A stretch of DNA of 64,000 bases from Moraxellaceae bacterium (lineage in GTDB: Bacteria; Pseudomonadota; Gammaproteobacteria; Pseudomonadales; Moraxellaceae), in assembly GCA_030680295.1 (NCBI GenBank), contig JAUXVU010000023.1, positions 930,001-994,000 on the forward strand, read 5' to 3'. This document shows, piece by piece, positions 8,604 to 18,715 of the stretch. The notes beneath the pieces were generated by a model. That model had not been told where the DNA came from. It ran no database searches and worked only from the letters and a program-made list of their open reading frames with translations. A program made the position numbers and the translations under genes. The first letter of the stretch is position 1, and every line of letters starts with the position of its first letter.

Positions 8604-8719
8604 GGCGGAAGTGTGCCCGAGTCGCCCGGTTATCAGCAAGTCCGTTCGGTTTTAAGCTATAATTGGCTACTTTTTGGCTAGGCTGCACATACGCCAGCCC
8701 CATCCTTTGTTGAGACTAC

Positions 8720-10117
8720 ATGCATATGAGTACATCTTCGTCCTCCATGTGGGGAGGCCGCTTTTCCGAGGCCACAGATAAATTTGTTGCTGAGTTCACC
8801 GCATCGGTGCAATTTGACCAACGCATGTATCGCCAAGATATTCGTGGCTCGATTGCACACGCCACCATGTTGGCGAAAGTCGGCGTGCTGTCTGAGGCTG
8901 ACCGAGACCTGATTGTGTCGGGCCTGCAGCAAGTGCAACAAGATATTGAGTCGGGCCAGTTTGAGTGGCGAATTGATCTCGAAGATGTACACATGAACAT
9001 CGAGCATCGCCTAACCGAACGCATTGGCATTGCCGGCAAACGTTTACACACTGGTCGCAGCCGAAACGACCAAGTCGCCACCGATATTCGCCTGTATTTG
9101 CGCGATGAAATTGACGTCATTCGCAGTGAGCTAAAACGCCTGCTCACTGGCTTGATTGATTTAGCCGAGCGCGAAGCCGACACCATCATGCCCGGCTTCA
9201 CTCACTTGCAAACGGCTCAACCTGTCACCTTTGGCCATCACCTGCTGGCTTGGTTTGAAAACCTAAAACGAGATGATGAACGCTTAATTGATTTACGCAA
9301 ACGCGTGAATCGCCTGCCATTAGGCGCCGCCGCCTTAGCGGGCACAACCTACCCAATTGATCGCGCCTATACCGCAGAGCTCTTGGGCTTTGATGCCGTC
9401 TGCGAAAATTCACTGGATGCTGTATCGGACCGCGACTTCGCTATTGAATTCTGCAGTGCTGCCGCGCTGATCATGATGCACTTATCTCGTTTTAGCGAAG
9501 AGCTGGTGTTATGGGCGTCAGCACAGTTTCAGTTTGTTGATTTGCCCGATCGTTTCTGTACCGGTTCATCAATCATGCCGCAGAAAAAGAATCCGGATGT
9601 ACCGGAATTAATTCGCGGCAAAACCGGACGAGTCTATGGCCACTTAACGGCGCTACTGACGCTGATGAAGGGCCAGCCCTTGGCTTACAACAAAGACAAC
9701 CAGGAAGACAAAGAGCCGCTATTTGACGCCATTGATACCGTACTTGGCAGCCTACGTGCGTTTGCTGACATGGTGCCGGCGCTGCAACCGCGCCGCGACA
9801 TTATGCGTGAAGCAGCTCGCCGTGGTTTCGCCACCGCTACCGACCTTGCTGACTACCTTGTCAAAAAAGGCGTTGCTTTCCGTGATGCACACGAAGTGGT
9901 TGGCAAAGCGGTGGGTTATGGCGTGCAAACAGGTAAAGACCTAAGCGAAATGAGCTTGGCCGAATTACAACAGTTTTCCAGCGACATTAGCGACAACGTC
10001 TTTGATGTACTGACGTTAGAAGGCTCAGTCAGTGCGCGCAATCATTTTGGCGGCACCGCACCGGCACAAGTTCGCGCGGCCGTAGCCCGAGCACGTCAAC
10101 GTTTATCCCAAGTTTAA
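8720..10117 (+). CDS. argH: Argininosuccinate lyase
   Basis: A 465-residue protein of the fumarase/aspartase superfamily that splits argininosuccinate to arginine and fumarate, the last step of arginine synthesis. It opens [19 protein letters not shown] and contains [13 protein letters not shown] near residue 111 and the signature [12 protein letters not shown] near residue 285. The ATG at 8720 has GAG five bases upstream; a second ATG at 8726 is possible. Argininosuccinate lyase divergent from algZ is the Pseudomonas arrangement. The lipoprotein gene follows after 15 bases. Confidence 0.97.
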   Translation: MHMSTSSSSMWGGRFSEATDKFVAEFTASVQFDQRMYRQDIRGSIAHATMLAKVGVLSEADRDLIVSGLQQVQQDIESGQFEWRIDLEDVHMNIEHRLTERIGIAGKRLHTGRSRNDQVATDIRLYLRDEIDVIRSELKRLLTGLIDLAEREADTIMPGFTHLQTAQPVTFGHHLLAWFENLKRDDERLIDLRKRVNRLPLGAAALAGTTYPIDRAYTAELLGFDAVCENSLDAVSDRDFAIEFCSAAALIMMHLSRFSEELVLWASAQFQFVDLPDRFCTGSSIMPQKKNPDVPELIRGKTGRVYGHLTALLTLMKGQPLAYNKDNQEDKEPLFDAIDTVLGSLRAFADMVPALQPRRDIMREAARRGFATATDLADYLVKKGVAFRDAHEVVGKAVGYGVQTGKDLSEMSLAELQQFSSDISDNVFDVLTLEGSVSARNHFGGTAPAQVRAAVARARQRLSQV

Positions 10118-10132
10118 GTTTTGGAGTATGTA

Positions 10133-10675
10133 ATGCGTTTTTCTTATTTATTAGTGATTGCAACCAGTGCCATCGCACTAACCGCCTGCAACACCATGCA
10201 GCCTGCAGGCCAAACTGGCGGTACGCAACCACAAAACAACCAGCAAAGTGCTGAGTCACAAACTCAGGCACAGCAGTTCTTTTCAGCGATTGAGGCACGT
10301 CGTGGCAGCGCCTTAACCATGGCTGAACGCATTCAAATTCAAGGCCTAACAGGCTCTGCAAAAGTAGGCATGAACACGGCACAATCCAGCTTCTTAAACC
10401 GAGTTGGCGCACAAATCGGCATGGATGGTATGTTATTAGCGGCTTTGTTCCCTGAAGCCAGCAAGCCAATCAGTGAAAATGCAGCCGTATCACGCATTGA
10501 AAAGTCACTTGGCAAACCGCTAGCCTCCGCCGACCAAGCTGCTGTTCGCTCCGCAGCCACTTTACGTAATAACTCCATTTCCAGCGTAAAAACCGGTCTT
10601 GCTGCCAATATTGGCTCACGTACCGGCATGAGCACTGAAGTCGTTTTAGCCCTAATGCCTTTACTTGGTTTTTAA
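10133..10675 (+). CDS. Putative lipoprotein of unknown function
   Basis: A 180-residue product from the ATG at 10133, chosen because GGAG lies six bases upstream. The signal peptide ends in the lipobox LTAC, predicting a lipid-modified Cys19. A Gln/Thr-rich linker (about 20-50) follows, then a mainly helical domain with Ala/Ser-rich repeats (SALTMAERIQIQGLTG, LGKPLASADQAAV) and a hydrophobic C-terminus ending LALMPLLGF. The residue after Cys is Asn, not Asp, so outer-membrane sorting would be expected. I do not recognise a family. It lies between argH and ygiQ on the same strand. Confidence 0.72.
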   Translation: MRFSYLLVIATSAIALTACNTMQPAGQTGGTQPQNNQQSAESQTQAQQFFSAIEARRGSALTMAERIQIQGLTGSAKVGMNTAQSSFLNRVGAQIGMDGMLLAALFPEASKPISENAAVSRIEKSLGKPLASADQAAVRSAATLRNNSISSVKTGLAANIGSRTGMSTEVVLALMPLLGF

Positions 10676-10702
10676 CGCGGCCTAAACCCCGCCGGAGTCC
10701 TC

Positions 10703-13045
10703 ATGAGCCTTCCTCATCCACAAGCCAACAAAGCCCTGTTCGGTTACGACCGCTACTGGGCTGAGTGCTATGGCACGGCACCATTTCTGCCGATGTCACG
10801 CGATGAAATGGATCAGCTCGGCTGGGACTCCTGCGACATCATTATTGTTACCGGTGATGCTTACGTTGATCACCCTAGCTTCGGCATGGCCATTATTGGT
10901 CGTCTACTGGAGGCCCAAGGGTTTCGCGTAGGCATTATTGCTCAACCAGAATGGCAGTCGGCAGAACCTTTCCGCGCCTTAGGCAAACCCAATCTATTTT
11001 TTGGCATTGCCGCCGGCAATATGGACTCAATGATCAACCGCTACACAGCGGATCGTAAAATTCGTTCCGACGACGCCTATTCGCCAAATGATCAGGGTGG
11101 TCGTCGACCCGATCGCGCCAGTCTGGTTTACGCTCAGCGTGCACGTGAAGCCTATCCCGATGTACCACAAGTACTGGGCGGCATTGAAGCCTCGCTGCGC
11201 CGTATTGCGCATTACGATTACTGGCAAGACAAAGTTCGCCGCTCCATTCTGCTAGATGCCAAATCTGATATTTTGCTCTATGGCAACGCCGAGCGCGCCA
11301 TTGTCGAAATTGCACACCGCCTATCTCGTGGCGAGCATATTCGCGACATTACCGATGTACGTGGCACCGTATTTTTACGCCGCGACACACCGGAAGACTT
11401 CTTCGTTCTGGACTCCACACGCGTGGATGCACCGGGCCGTGTTGATCGTATCTTAAATCCCTATGTGAATACTGCCGACCTTTCTGCCTGCGAAATTGAA
11501 AAGCAAAAGGGTGGTGCTAGTTTTGCCGGCGCCAGCTTTAGTGACGGCAGCAGTGCCGGTTTTGACCTGATGCCTGCGGCGGCTGATATTGGTGCGCCAA
11601 TTGAAGTCACTCCCGGTGCTTGGGGTGAGTTAACCGCGTTACCTGAAGACACCACCGTGGTGACACTGCGGCCAGCAAAACAAAAGCTGCCGCCGCGTGA
11701 CAAAACAGTCATTCGCCTGCCGTCCTATGAAAAAGTAAAAGCTGACCCCGTGCTCTATGCCCACGCCAATCGTGTGCTGCATTTAGAAACAAATCCGGGC
11801 AATGCCCGCGCCTTGGTTCAGCGCCATGGTGAAAATGATGTTTGGTTAAATGCACCACCAATTCCGCTAACCACGGAAGAAATGGATTATGTGTTTGACC
11901 TGCCATATGCCCGTGTACCACACCCAGCCTATGGCGATGCACGCATTCCCGCTTATGAAATGATTCGTTTCTCGGTCAACATCATGCGCGGCTGTTTCGG
12001 TGGCTGTACATTCTGCTCCATCACCGAACACGAAGGCCGTATTATTCAAAATCGCTCTGAAGATTCGATCATTCGCGAAGTCGAAAAGATGCGTGATGTG
12101 CCAGGCTTCACCGGCATTGTCTCTGACCTTGGCGGGCCAACCGCTAATATGTATCGCCTGGCCTGCAAATCGCCCGAAATTGAAGCGGCATGTCGAAAAC
12201 CGTCGTGTGTTTATCCCGGCATCTGCGAAAACCTAAACACCGATCACGATCCACTCATTAAGCTGTATCGCCGCGCGCGTGAGCTTAAGGGTGTGAAAAA
12301 GATTCTGATCAGCTCAGGGCTACGTTATGACTTAGCCGTGCAGTCGCCAGAGTACGTTAAAGAGTTGGTCACCCATCATGTTGGTGGTTATTTAAAAATT
12401 GCGCCTGAACACACGCAAGATGGGCCACTGTCAAAAATGATGAAACCTGGTATTGGCAGCTACGACAAGTTCAAACAGCTGTTTGATAAGTACTCTGCCG
12501 AGGCTGGTAAAGAGCAATATTTGATTCCGTACTTCATTGCAGCCCATCCCGGCACCACCGATGAAGACATGATGAACTTGGCTATTTGGCTGAAGAAAAA
12601 TGGCTTCCGTGCCGACCAAGTCCAAACGTTTTATCCGTCACCAATGGCCACAGCTACGGCCATGTACCACAGCGGTAAAAACCCGCTACGCAAAGTCACC
12701 CGTGACTCAGAAGAAGTTGATGTGGTGCGTGGTGATCGCCGTCGCCGTCTACACAAAGCGTTCTTGCGTTACCACGACCCTAATAACTGGCCGTTATTGC
12801 GCGAAGCATTACAGGCCATGGGTCGTGCCGACCTGATTGGTAACAGCAAAAACCACCTGATCCCGACCTATCAGCCAGCTGCCGATGGTCAGTACAATAG
12901 CCCACGCAAAAAGAACTCATCAACAGGTGAGGGAGTGTCTATCAAGGTCAAGCCACAAAAGGGGCGTATCCTAACCCAGCACACCGGCTTGCCTCCTCGC
13001 GCTGGCACTACGGCAAAACGTAAACCACAGCGACCCACTAGGTAG
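10703..13045 (+). CDS. ygiQ: YgiQ family radical SAM protein
   Basis: A 780-residue protein with an N-terminal Ygi Q domain (opening around [22 protein letters not shown]) and a radical-SAM core. The [4Fe-4S] ligands are C431, C435 and C438 in [10 protein letters not shown]. It continues with [13 protein letters not shown] and [13 protein letters not shown], a second conserved Cys group. The C-terminal tail (about the last 60 residues) is basic and low in complexity. An acidic, Ala/Gly-rich insert lies near residues 265-330, before the SAM core. The reaction is unknown for this family. GGAG sits five bases before the start. Its end overlaps the convergent hydrolase gene by eight bases. Confidence 0.93.
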   Translation: MSLPHPQANKALFGYDRYWAECYGTAPFLPMSRDEMDQLGWDSCDIIIVTGDAYVDHPSFGMAIIGRLLEAQGFRVGIIAQPEWQSAEPFRALGKPNLFFGIAAGNMDSMINRYTADRKIRSDDAYSPNDQGGRRPDRASLVYAQRAREAYPDVPQVLGGIEASLRRIAHYDYWQDKVRRSILLDAKSDILLYGNAERAIVEIAHRLSRGEHIRDITDVRGTVFLRRDTPEDFFVLDSTRVDAPGRVDRILNPYVNTADLSACEIEKQKGGASFAGASFSDGSSAGFDLMPAAADIGAPIEVTPGAWGELTALPEDTTVVTLRPAKQKLPPRDKTVIRLPSYEKVKADPVLYAHANRVLHLETNPGNARALVQRHGENDVWLNAPPIPLTTEEMDYVFDLPYARVPHPAYGDARIPAYEMIRFSVNIMRGCFGGCTFCSITEHEGRIIQNRSEDSIIREVEKMRDVPGFTGIVSDLGGPTANMYRLACKSPEIEAACRKPSCVYPGICENLNTDHDPLIKLYRRARELKGVKKILISSGLRYDLAVQSPEYVKELVTHHVGGYLKIAPEHTQDGPLSKMMKPGIGSYDKFKQLFDKYSAEAGKEQYLIPYFIAAHPGTTDEDMMNLAIWLKKNGFRADQVQTFYPSPMATATAMYHSGKNPLRKVTRDSEEVDVVRGDRRRRLHKAFLRYHDPNNWPLLREALQAMGRADLIGNSKNHLIPTYQPAADGQYNSPRKKNSSTGEGVSIKVKPQKGRILTQHTGLPPRAGTTAKRKPQRPTR

Positions 13046-13769
13046 CTGTGGTTTGATCTGCCAATGCACGTGCAATAACCCGAAATACTTTGGCGTCACT
13101 GACTAAGCCGATATGAGAACTGCTAACTTCTAAGTGACGCGCATGGGTGGTGACACGATCTAAAGTAGCAGGCCACTTCACAATGCCATCCTTGCGAGTA
13201 AACACAACGGTTAGCGGACATTGAATGGGAATGGCATCACGCTTGGCCATTTCTGCTTCAATTTGGTCTAGGTCATGCCCCTGCTTTCGATAAGCCGCTG
13301 CAGTAATGGTGTACTTAGGGCCACCCACGGCTGGTGAGCCCAGCGTCATTACCGAGGCCACCAGCTCAGGATGGTCACGGGCAATTTCCCGCGCAATAAA
13401 CCCACCCAAACTCCACCCAATTAATGCCACAGGCTTAGTCGTTTCCTGCTGCCACTGCGTCAACGTCTTCACCAGCTCAGGAATGATTTTATGGATGCGG
13501 CCATGATTTCGGCCAATACCCCAAGTACGTGCGTCATAACCAAGCTGCGTTAAACGTTGGCATAACGTCGCTAAGGTTTTGTCATCTGTGTCATAACCGG
13601 GCAAGAGCATCACACACTGGCCTTGACCATGCGGCAACCCTTGCAATACTCGCTCGCCCAACCAGCGACTGCGTAACCACTCATAAGCAAAACGACTCTC
13701 ACGCCACATCATACTGATATGTGGTGAGCGTCCCGGCCTGTTTGGCGGTAATTGCTCAAGATATTTCAT
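13038..13769 (-). CDS. Alpha/beta hydrolase
   Basis: A 243-residue protein with a nucleophile elbow GWSLGG centred on Ser120, an oxyanion strand [11 protein letters not shown] near 53-63, and late Asp and His candidates ([22 protein letters not shown]). The substrate is unknown; it looks like a small lipase- or esterase-like member of the family without a signal peptide. AGGAAA lies upstream of the start. It stands alone, with msrA diverging from it. Confidence 0.78.
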   Translation of the reverse strand: MKYLEQLPPNRPGRSPHISMMWRESRFAYEWLRSRWLGERVLQGLPHGQGQCVMLLPGYDTDDKTLATLCQRLTQLGYDARTWGIGRNHGRIHKIIPELVKTLTQWQQETTKPVALIGWSLGGFIAREIARDHPELVASVMTLGSPAVGGPKYTITAAAYRKQGHDLDQIEAEMAKRDAIPIQCPLTVVFTRKDGIVKWPATLDRVTTHARHLEVSSSHIGLVSDAKVFRVIARALADQTTAT

Positions 13770-13847
13770 AAGCCTGTGTTTCCTGTACGAAAGTCGTTAG
13801 GGTAAGGCAGAATAGTTCAACACTGCCAGTTTATTACGGAGTCAATC

Positions 13848-14381
13848 ATGAGTTCACCGACATCGATCATCACCTTAGGCGGCGGCTGTTTTTGGTGCCT
13901 AGACGCCGTTTTTAGAGAGGTGCCTGGCATTAGTGCCTGTGTCAGTGGTTATGCCGGTGGCCCAAGCAACAATCCAACCTACGAGCAAATCTGTACAGGC
14001 AATTCAGGCCATGCCGAAGTAGTACAACTGCAATTTGATCCGGCGCAAATTTCACTGCAAAAAATACTCACGATTTTTTTCACCATTCATGACCCTAGCA
14101 CCTTAAATCGTCAGGGCAATGATATTGGCACACAGTATCGCTCGGCTATTTTTTGCCAAGATTCACAGCAACGCTTACTGGTTGAATCTTTTATCAAGGA
14201 CTATCAAGCCAACCAACATCAACATGCGCCGATTGTCACTGAGGTTTTAGAGGCTGTCACTTTTTGGCCAGCTGAGGATTATCATCAAGATTATTTCCGC
14301 AAAAATCCGGGTCAGGGTTATTGTCAGTTTGTGGTGGCACCTAAAGTACAAAAATATCGTCAACTTGCTGGAAGCCTGTAA
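13848..14381 (+). CDS. msrA: Peptide methionine-(S)-S-oxide reductase
   Basis: A 177-residue protein with the MsrA active site GGGCFWCLDAVF, Cys14 being catalytic. Also seen are SGYAGGPSNNPTYEQICTGNSGHAEVV and HDPSTLNRQGNDIGTQYRSAIF, all hallmark regions. It reduces S-sulfoxide of methionine in oxidised proteins with electrons from thioredoxin. GGAG is six bases ahead of the start. The stop shares a base with the start of the MscS gene (TAATG), so the two are coupled. Confidence 0.97.
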   Translation: MSSPTSIITLGGGCFWCLDAVFREVPGISACVSGYAGGPSNNPTYEQICTGNSGHAEVVQLQFDPAQISLQKILTIFFTIHDPSTLNRQGNDIGTQYRSAIFCQDSQQRLLVESFIKDYQANQHQHAPIVTEVLEAVTFWPAEDYHQDYFRKNPGQGYCQFVVAPKVQKYRQLAGSL

Positions 14382-15292
14382 TGACATTAATGACTTGGCT
14401 GCAAGACTCTACTGCCTACTTAAACACGCCTTTCTTAACGTGGGGCGATAGTAGTTTTACGCTGTCAAAACTACTCATCATGGCGCTGTTTGTTTTGGCG
14501 GCCGTATTCGCCATTCGCTTACTAGAACGTGGCTTGAAAAAACTATCCAACCCCAACCGTCGCACGCCTGTTAGTGAGTCAGCCATTTACGCTTTATCAC
14601 GTATTTTCCGCTACATCATTTGGGCGCTGATTATTGTTTTCGGCCTCGACTTTGTTGGGCTTAATTTATCCAATCTAGCGCTAGTTGGTGGTGCTATCGG
14701 TGTTGGTATTGGTTTTGGTCTACAAACTATTTTCAGTAACTTTATTTCCGGCATTGTGCTGCTGGTTGAACAAACATTAAAAGTCGGTGACTACGTTGAG
14801 CTGCAATCCGGTGTTGGTGGCCGCGTTTCTGAAATTGGCATTCGCTACACACGCATCACTAGCAATGATGGTGTTGATGTCATTGTGCCCAACTCCGAGT
14901 TTATCAATGGTCGGGTAATCAGCTGGACGTACAATAATCGCCAACGTCGAATTCATGTGCCATTTGGTGTGGCCTATGGTTCAGACAAAGAATTAGTCAA
15001 AGAGGCCGGCCTTGCGGCCGCAGAAAAAGTTGCTGGCACCGTTAATCAAGCTGGCCAGTCTCCCGATGTCTGGCTGGTAGGATTTGGTGATAGCAGTCTT
15101 AATTTTGAATTAGTCCTTTGGGTCGATCAAAGCCTAGTGATGTCGCCAGGTCGCACACAGGCGCTGTATCTTTGGGCGCTGGAAACCGAGCTCAAAGAAC
15201 GCGACATTGTCATTCCGTTCCCACAACGCGACTTACATATTCGAAGTGATGTCAGAGCCACCATTGAAGACAATAAAAAGCCCTCGGTTTAA
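14381..15292 (+). CDS. MscS-family mechanosensitive ion channel
   Basis: The 303-residue protein has three N-terminal membrane helices. The pore-lining third helix is Gly/Ala-rich (LALVGGAIGVGIGFGLQTIFSN, written in two parts here: residues about 103-118 and 119-126). A beta domain (VEQTLKVGDYVEL, IGIRYTRITSNDGVDVIVPN) and an alpha/beta C-terminus follow. MscS channels open on membrane tension to release solutes in hypo-osmotic shock. The length is that of the small MscS class. Translation is probably coupled to msrA by the TAATG junction. Confidence 0.9.
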   Translation: MTLMTWLQDSTAYLNTPFLTWGDSSFTLSKLLIMALFVLAAVFAIRLLERGLKKLSNPNRRTPVSESAIYALSRIFRYIIWALIIVFGLDFVGLNLSNLALVGGAIGVGIGFGLQTIFSNFISGIVLLVEQTLKVGDYVELQSGVGGRVSEIGIRYTRITSNDGVDVIVPNSEFINGRVISWTYNNRQRRIHVPFGVAYGSDKELVKEAGLAAAEKVAGTVNQAGQSPDVWLVGFGDSSLNFELVLWVDQSLVMSPGRTQALYLWALETELKERDIVIPFPQRDLHIRSDVRATIEDNKKPSV

Positions 15293-15303
15293 GAGGGCTT
15301 TTT
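15275..15303. terminator. Bidirectional rho-independent terminator between mscS and rho
   Basis: AAAAAGCCCTC, a seven-base loop, then GAGGGCTTTTT form a perfect 11-base stem including A/T arms. The mscS stop codon lies in its loop. The T run works for the plus strand and the A run for the minus strand, serving the convergent rho gene, which ends at 15327. Confidence 0.88.
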
Positions 15304-15326
15304 ATTAACACAAATAGCAGTGCTGC

Positions 15327-16586
15327 TTATTTACGCTTCATCATGTCAAAGAATTCGTCATTGGTTTTTGCATCTTTCAGCTTATCCAATAAGAACTCGA
15401 TGGCTGCGACCTCATCCATAGGATGCAGCAGCTTGCGTAAAATCCACACTTTCTTTAAATCTTCTTCAGGCATCAGGCGTTCTTCACGACGCGTGCCTGA
15501 CTTCTTAATGTTGATGGCCGGGAACACACGCTTTTCAGCGATACGACGATCCAGGTTGACCTCATGATTGCCGGTACCTTTGAACTCTTCAAAAATGACT
15601 TCGTCCATTTTTGAACCCGTTTCAATCAGCGCCGTAGCAATAATGGTCAGTGAACCACCTTCTTCAATATTCCGTGCCGCACCAAAGAAACGCTTAGGAC
15701 GTTCCAAGGCATGGGCATCCACACCACCCGTCAACACCTTTCCAGAACTTGGAATAACGGTGTTGTAAGCACGTGCTAGACGAGTGATTGAGTCTAATAA
15801 AATCACGACGTCTTTTTTATGTTCGACCAATCGTTTGGCTTTTTCCAGCACCATTTCGGCGACTTGAACGTGACGAACTGGTGGCTCGTCAAAGGTTGAT
15901 GCCACGACTTCGCCGCGCACGGTGCGCTGCATTTCCGTGACTTCTTCTGGACGCTCATCGATTAACAACACAATCAAATAGCATTCAGGGTTATTACGCG
16001 TAATGGACTGAGCCAATGTTTGCATCAACATGGTCTTACCAGCTTTTGGTGGCGCCACAATCAATGAACGCTGGCCTTTACCGTAAGGTGATACCAAATC
16101 GATGGTACGCGCCGTCAAATCTTCTGTAGATCCATTACCCAGCTCCATAATTAAGCGCTGAGTTGGAAACAGTGGTGTTAAGTTTTCGAACAAGATTTTG
16201 CTACGAGCATTTTCCGGTGAGTCGTAGTTAATTTGACTCACTTTTAGCAGCGCAAAATAACGCTCTGATTCTTTTGGTGGGCGAATCGTGCCGGTGATAG
16301 TGTCACCTGTCCGCAAATTAAAACGACGAATTTGCGAAGGGCTGACGTAAATATCATCAGGACCCGCTAAGTAAGAACCTTCGGATGAGCGCAAAAAGCC
16401 AAAACCGTCGGACAAAATTTCAAGAACACCGTCGCCATAAATTTCTTCGCCGTTTTTAGCGTGCGTTTTTAAGATGGCAAAAATAATGTCTTGTTTACGA
16501 TTACGAGCCATGCTCTCGAGTCCCATGGACTCTGCAATCTTGATGAGTTCGCCTATCGGCTTTTTCTTGAGTTCGGTGAGATTCAT
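15327..16586 (-). CDS. rho: Transcription termination factor Rho
   Basis: A 419-residue hexameric RNA helicase. The N-terminal helical region ([20 protein letters not shown]) and the cold-shock-like RNA-binding domain (DGFGFLRS at 61-68) are followed by the Walker A region [11 protein letters not shown], the Walker B region [16 protein letters not shown] and the Q/R-loop region. Length is standard. A 156-base leader separates it from trxA. Rho commonly controls its own transcription through its leader; a strong hairpin is found in this one, but no known attenuator is recognisable. Confidence 0.98.
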   Translation of the reverse strand: MNLTELKKKPIGELIKIAESMGLESMARNRKQDIIFAILKTHAKNGEEIYGDGVLEILSDGFGFLRSSEGSYLAGPDDIYVSPSQIRRFNLRTGDTITGTIRPPKESERYFALLKVSQINYDSPENARSKILFENLTPLFPTQRLIMELGNGSTEDLTARTIDLVSPYGKGQRSLIVAPPKAGKTMLMQTLAQSITRNNPECYLIVLLIDERPEEVTEMQRTVRGEVVASTFDEPPVRHVQVAEMVLEKAKRLVEHKKDVVILLDSITRLARAYNTVIPSSGKVLTGGVDAHALERPKRFFGAARNIEEGGSLTIIATALIETGSKMDEVIFEEFKGTGNHEVNLDRRIAEKRVFPAINIKKSGTRREERLMPEEDLKKVWILRKLLHPMDEVAAIEFLLDKLKDAKTNDEFFDMMKRK

Positions 16587-16707
16587 ACCGTGCGTTCAAA
16601 TGAGGAAAAGGGAAAGTAAGGCTGTTTTCGGCACCACAGAGGTATCCAATAAAGGATTAGGCATACTGCGCAAGGGGAAACGAAAACAGGAAAACAACTA
16701 GTTTAGA

Positions 16708-16737
16708 ATTGGCGGTGGCACGATCACCACCGCCAAT
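16708..16737 (-). terminator. Strong stem-loop without a T-run in the trxA-rho gap
   Basis: ATTGGCGGTGG (16708-16718) pairs perfectly with CCACCGCCAAT (16727-16737) across an eight-base loop, five bases after the trxA stop. The sequence following it on the transcribed strand is TTCTAAACTAG, not a T-run. It could protect the trxA 3' end, or be a weak or rho-assisted terminator. The role is inferred. Confidence 0.45.
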
Positions 16738-16742
16738 AGATC

Positions 16743-17072
16743 TTATATAGTGGAGTCAATAAACGCTGTCAACTGCGATTTTGATAAAGCACCCACTTTC
16801 GTACCGGCAATTGCGCCATCTTTAAACAAAGAAAGCGTTGGAATGCCACGCACACCGAACTTGGCAGCGGTTGCACCATTGTCGTCTACGTTCACTTTGA
16901 CAATTTTGATGCGACCTTGGTATTCACTGGCAATTTCATCCAATACCGGGGCAATCATTTTGCATGGACCACACCAAGGTGCCCAGTAATCAACTAACAC
17001 AGGGCAATCAGACTGCAATACATCGGCGTCAAAATTAGCATCTGTGGTGTTCACGATCAGCTCGCTGCTCAT
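16743..17072 (-). CDS. trxA: Thioredoxin 1
   Basis: A 109-residue classic thioredoxin with active site WCGPC (Cys34 and Cys37), cis-Pro loop RGIPTLSLF, and no extra domain. It supplies electrons to ribonucleotide reductase, MsrA and others in the cytoplasm. ATG at 17072 is preferred over the GTG at 17075, because GGAG then sits seven bases upstream. trxA upstream of rho is the usual gammaproteobacterial order; ppx is divergent. Confidence 0.97.
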   Translation of the reverse strand: MSSELIVNTTDANFDADVLQSDCPVLVDYWAPWCGPCKMIAPVLDEIASEYQGRIKIVKVNVDDNGATAAKFGVRGIPTLSLFKDGAIAGTKVGALSKSQLTAFIDSTI

Positions 17073-17206
17073 CACGTCACTCCGTCTTTTGAGGTTGGCT
17101 TGGGTGCGATAATAACATCAACTGCATAACTTGCATCAGGGCAAGCCATCTTCTAACGTCTCGGCTACAATTTAATGCTAAGTAAAAGTAAAAAGGATAA
17201 GGCTGT

Positions 17207-18715
17207 ATGCCAAAAATAGCACCGCTTAATGATGGATTCATGGCCGCAGTCGATCTTGGCTCCAATAGTTTTCATTTGGCCGTTGCCAAGCTTGAGCACG
17301 GTGTTATTCGTATCAATGACTCACAATCGGAGAAAGTTCAGCTAGCCGCAGGGCTAGATCACAACAACAACCTTACTCCTGAAGCTCAAGAGCGTGGTTT
17401 GGCATGTTTGGCCAGATTTGCCCAAAAACTTGACGGAGTAGAGCCTGCACGAGTGCGTGTGGTGGCAACCAATGCATTACGTGTGGCGCGCAATGCCAGA
17501 GAGTTCACCCAGCAAGCCGAACGTATTTTGCATCGCCCAATTGAAATTATTGCTGGTCGAGAAGAGGCGCGCTTAATTTATATTGGTGTTTCCCACTCTT
17601 TGGCGGCTGATGGTAAACGCTTAGTGGTCGATATTGGTGGCGGATCAACTGAATGTATTATCGGAGAGCAACACGACCCGCTATTAACTGAATCGCTGCA
17701 TATGGGTTGCGTCAGTTTCGCCAAACGATTTTTCCCCGATGGCCACATTTCTGAAAAAGCCATGCAGCGCGCTTTTACCGCTGCACGTTTAGAAATTGCA
17801 CCTATCGCAAGGCGTTATCGTGAACTGGGCTGGGACTCAGTAACCGGCTCGTCAGGCACCATCAAAGCCATTGCCAACGCACTGCAAACACTAGGCTGGG
17901 CTAGCCCAGAAGGACACATCACAAGTGATGGTCTAGAGCAATTACGTGCTTATATTTTGCAATTCACATCAAGTAAGGACATCAATATACCTGGTTTGAA
18001 AGACGATAGGCGTCAGCTCATTCCTTCAGGCTTTGCCATTGTGCACGCACTGTTTGCGGCCTTTAAGTTGCAGCAAATGAATTACTCAGATGGTGCTTTG
18101 CGCGAAGGCGTACTTTATGACTTACTTGGTCGCTCGCGATCAGAAGGTGATGTCCGTCAACGCACGGTCACAGCCCTGCAAAAGCGACTAGGGCTTGATG
18201 AGGCCTTTGCTGCACGTACGGCCGAAACAGCCAGCCAGCTATTTGAGCAAGTACAAGAAAGTCTGCAGTTAAACGATGATGATGCTGGGCTGCTAGAACG
18301 TGCAGCGCATTTACACGAAATTGGCTTAGCCATCTCACACTCGGGTTATCACCGTCATGGTGCATACCTGTTAATGCATTCAGACTTACTGGGCTTTGCT
18401 AAGCCAGAACAAGAAAGTCTGGCTTTATTAGTTGGAGGTCACCGTCGTCGACTTCGTGCAGACCAACAAGATAGCTTGTTGGCAGCGGGCGGTCAGCGAC
18501 TACTTCACTTATGTTTATTACTTCGACTAGCAGTACTTCTAAACCACAGTCGCAGCCGAGAGGAGTTACCTAATATTCGACTCACGGCAAACCCTGAAAC
18601 GTTTCAGATCAAGTTTCCACGCAAATGGTTAGAAACACACCCACTCACGCTTGCTGACCTTGAGCAAGAGCAAGAGTATTTTTTGGGACTGGGTTTAACA
18701 CTCAATTACGCTTAA
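17207..18715 (+). CDS. ppx: Exopolyphosphatase
   Basis: A 502-residue member of the Ppx/GppA family with the actin-like phosphate loops [14 protein letters not shown] and [14 protein letters not shown] and a C-terminal HD-like helical domain ([20 protein letters not shown]). It releases phosphate from polyphosphate ends, or acts on pppGpp in GppA relatives. Convergent with ppk, with the stop codons overlapping by four bases, as in many relatives. AAGG lies just before the start; a second Met (residue 12) is a possible start. Confidence 0.94.
   Translation: MPKIAPLNDGFMAAVDLGSNSFHLAVAKLEHGVIRINDSQSEKVQLAAGLDHNNNLTPEAQERGLACLARFAQKLDGVEPARVRVVATNALRVARNAREFTQQAERILHRPIEIIAGREEARLIYIGVSHSLAADGKRLVVDIGGGSTECIIGEQHDPLLTESLHMGCVSFAKRFFPDGHISEKAMQRAFTAARLEIAPIARRYRELGWDSVTGSSGTIKAIANALQTLGWASPEGHITSDGLEQLRAYILQFTSSKDINIPGLKDDRRQLIPSGFAIVHALFAAFKLQQMNYSDGALREGVLYDLLGRSRSEGDVRQRTVTALQKRLGLDEAFAARTAETASQLFEQVQESLQLNDDDAGLLERAAHLHEIGLAISHSGYHRHGAYLLMHSDLLGFAKPEQESLALLVGGHRRRLRADQQDSLLAAGGQRLLHLCLLLRLAVLLNHSRSREELPNIRLTANPETFQIKFPRKWLETHPLTLADLEQEQEYFLGLGLTLNYA

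Noticed and set aside
8658-8663. TATAAT upstream of argH
   Set aside because: No credible -35 at 15-18 bases, so I did not list it as a promoter, though argH must be transcribed from near here.
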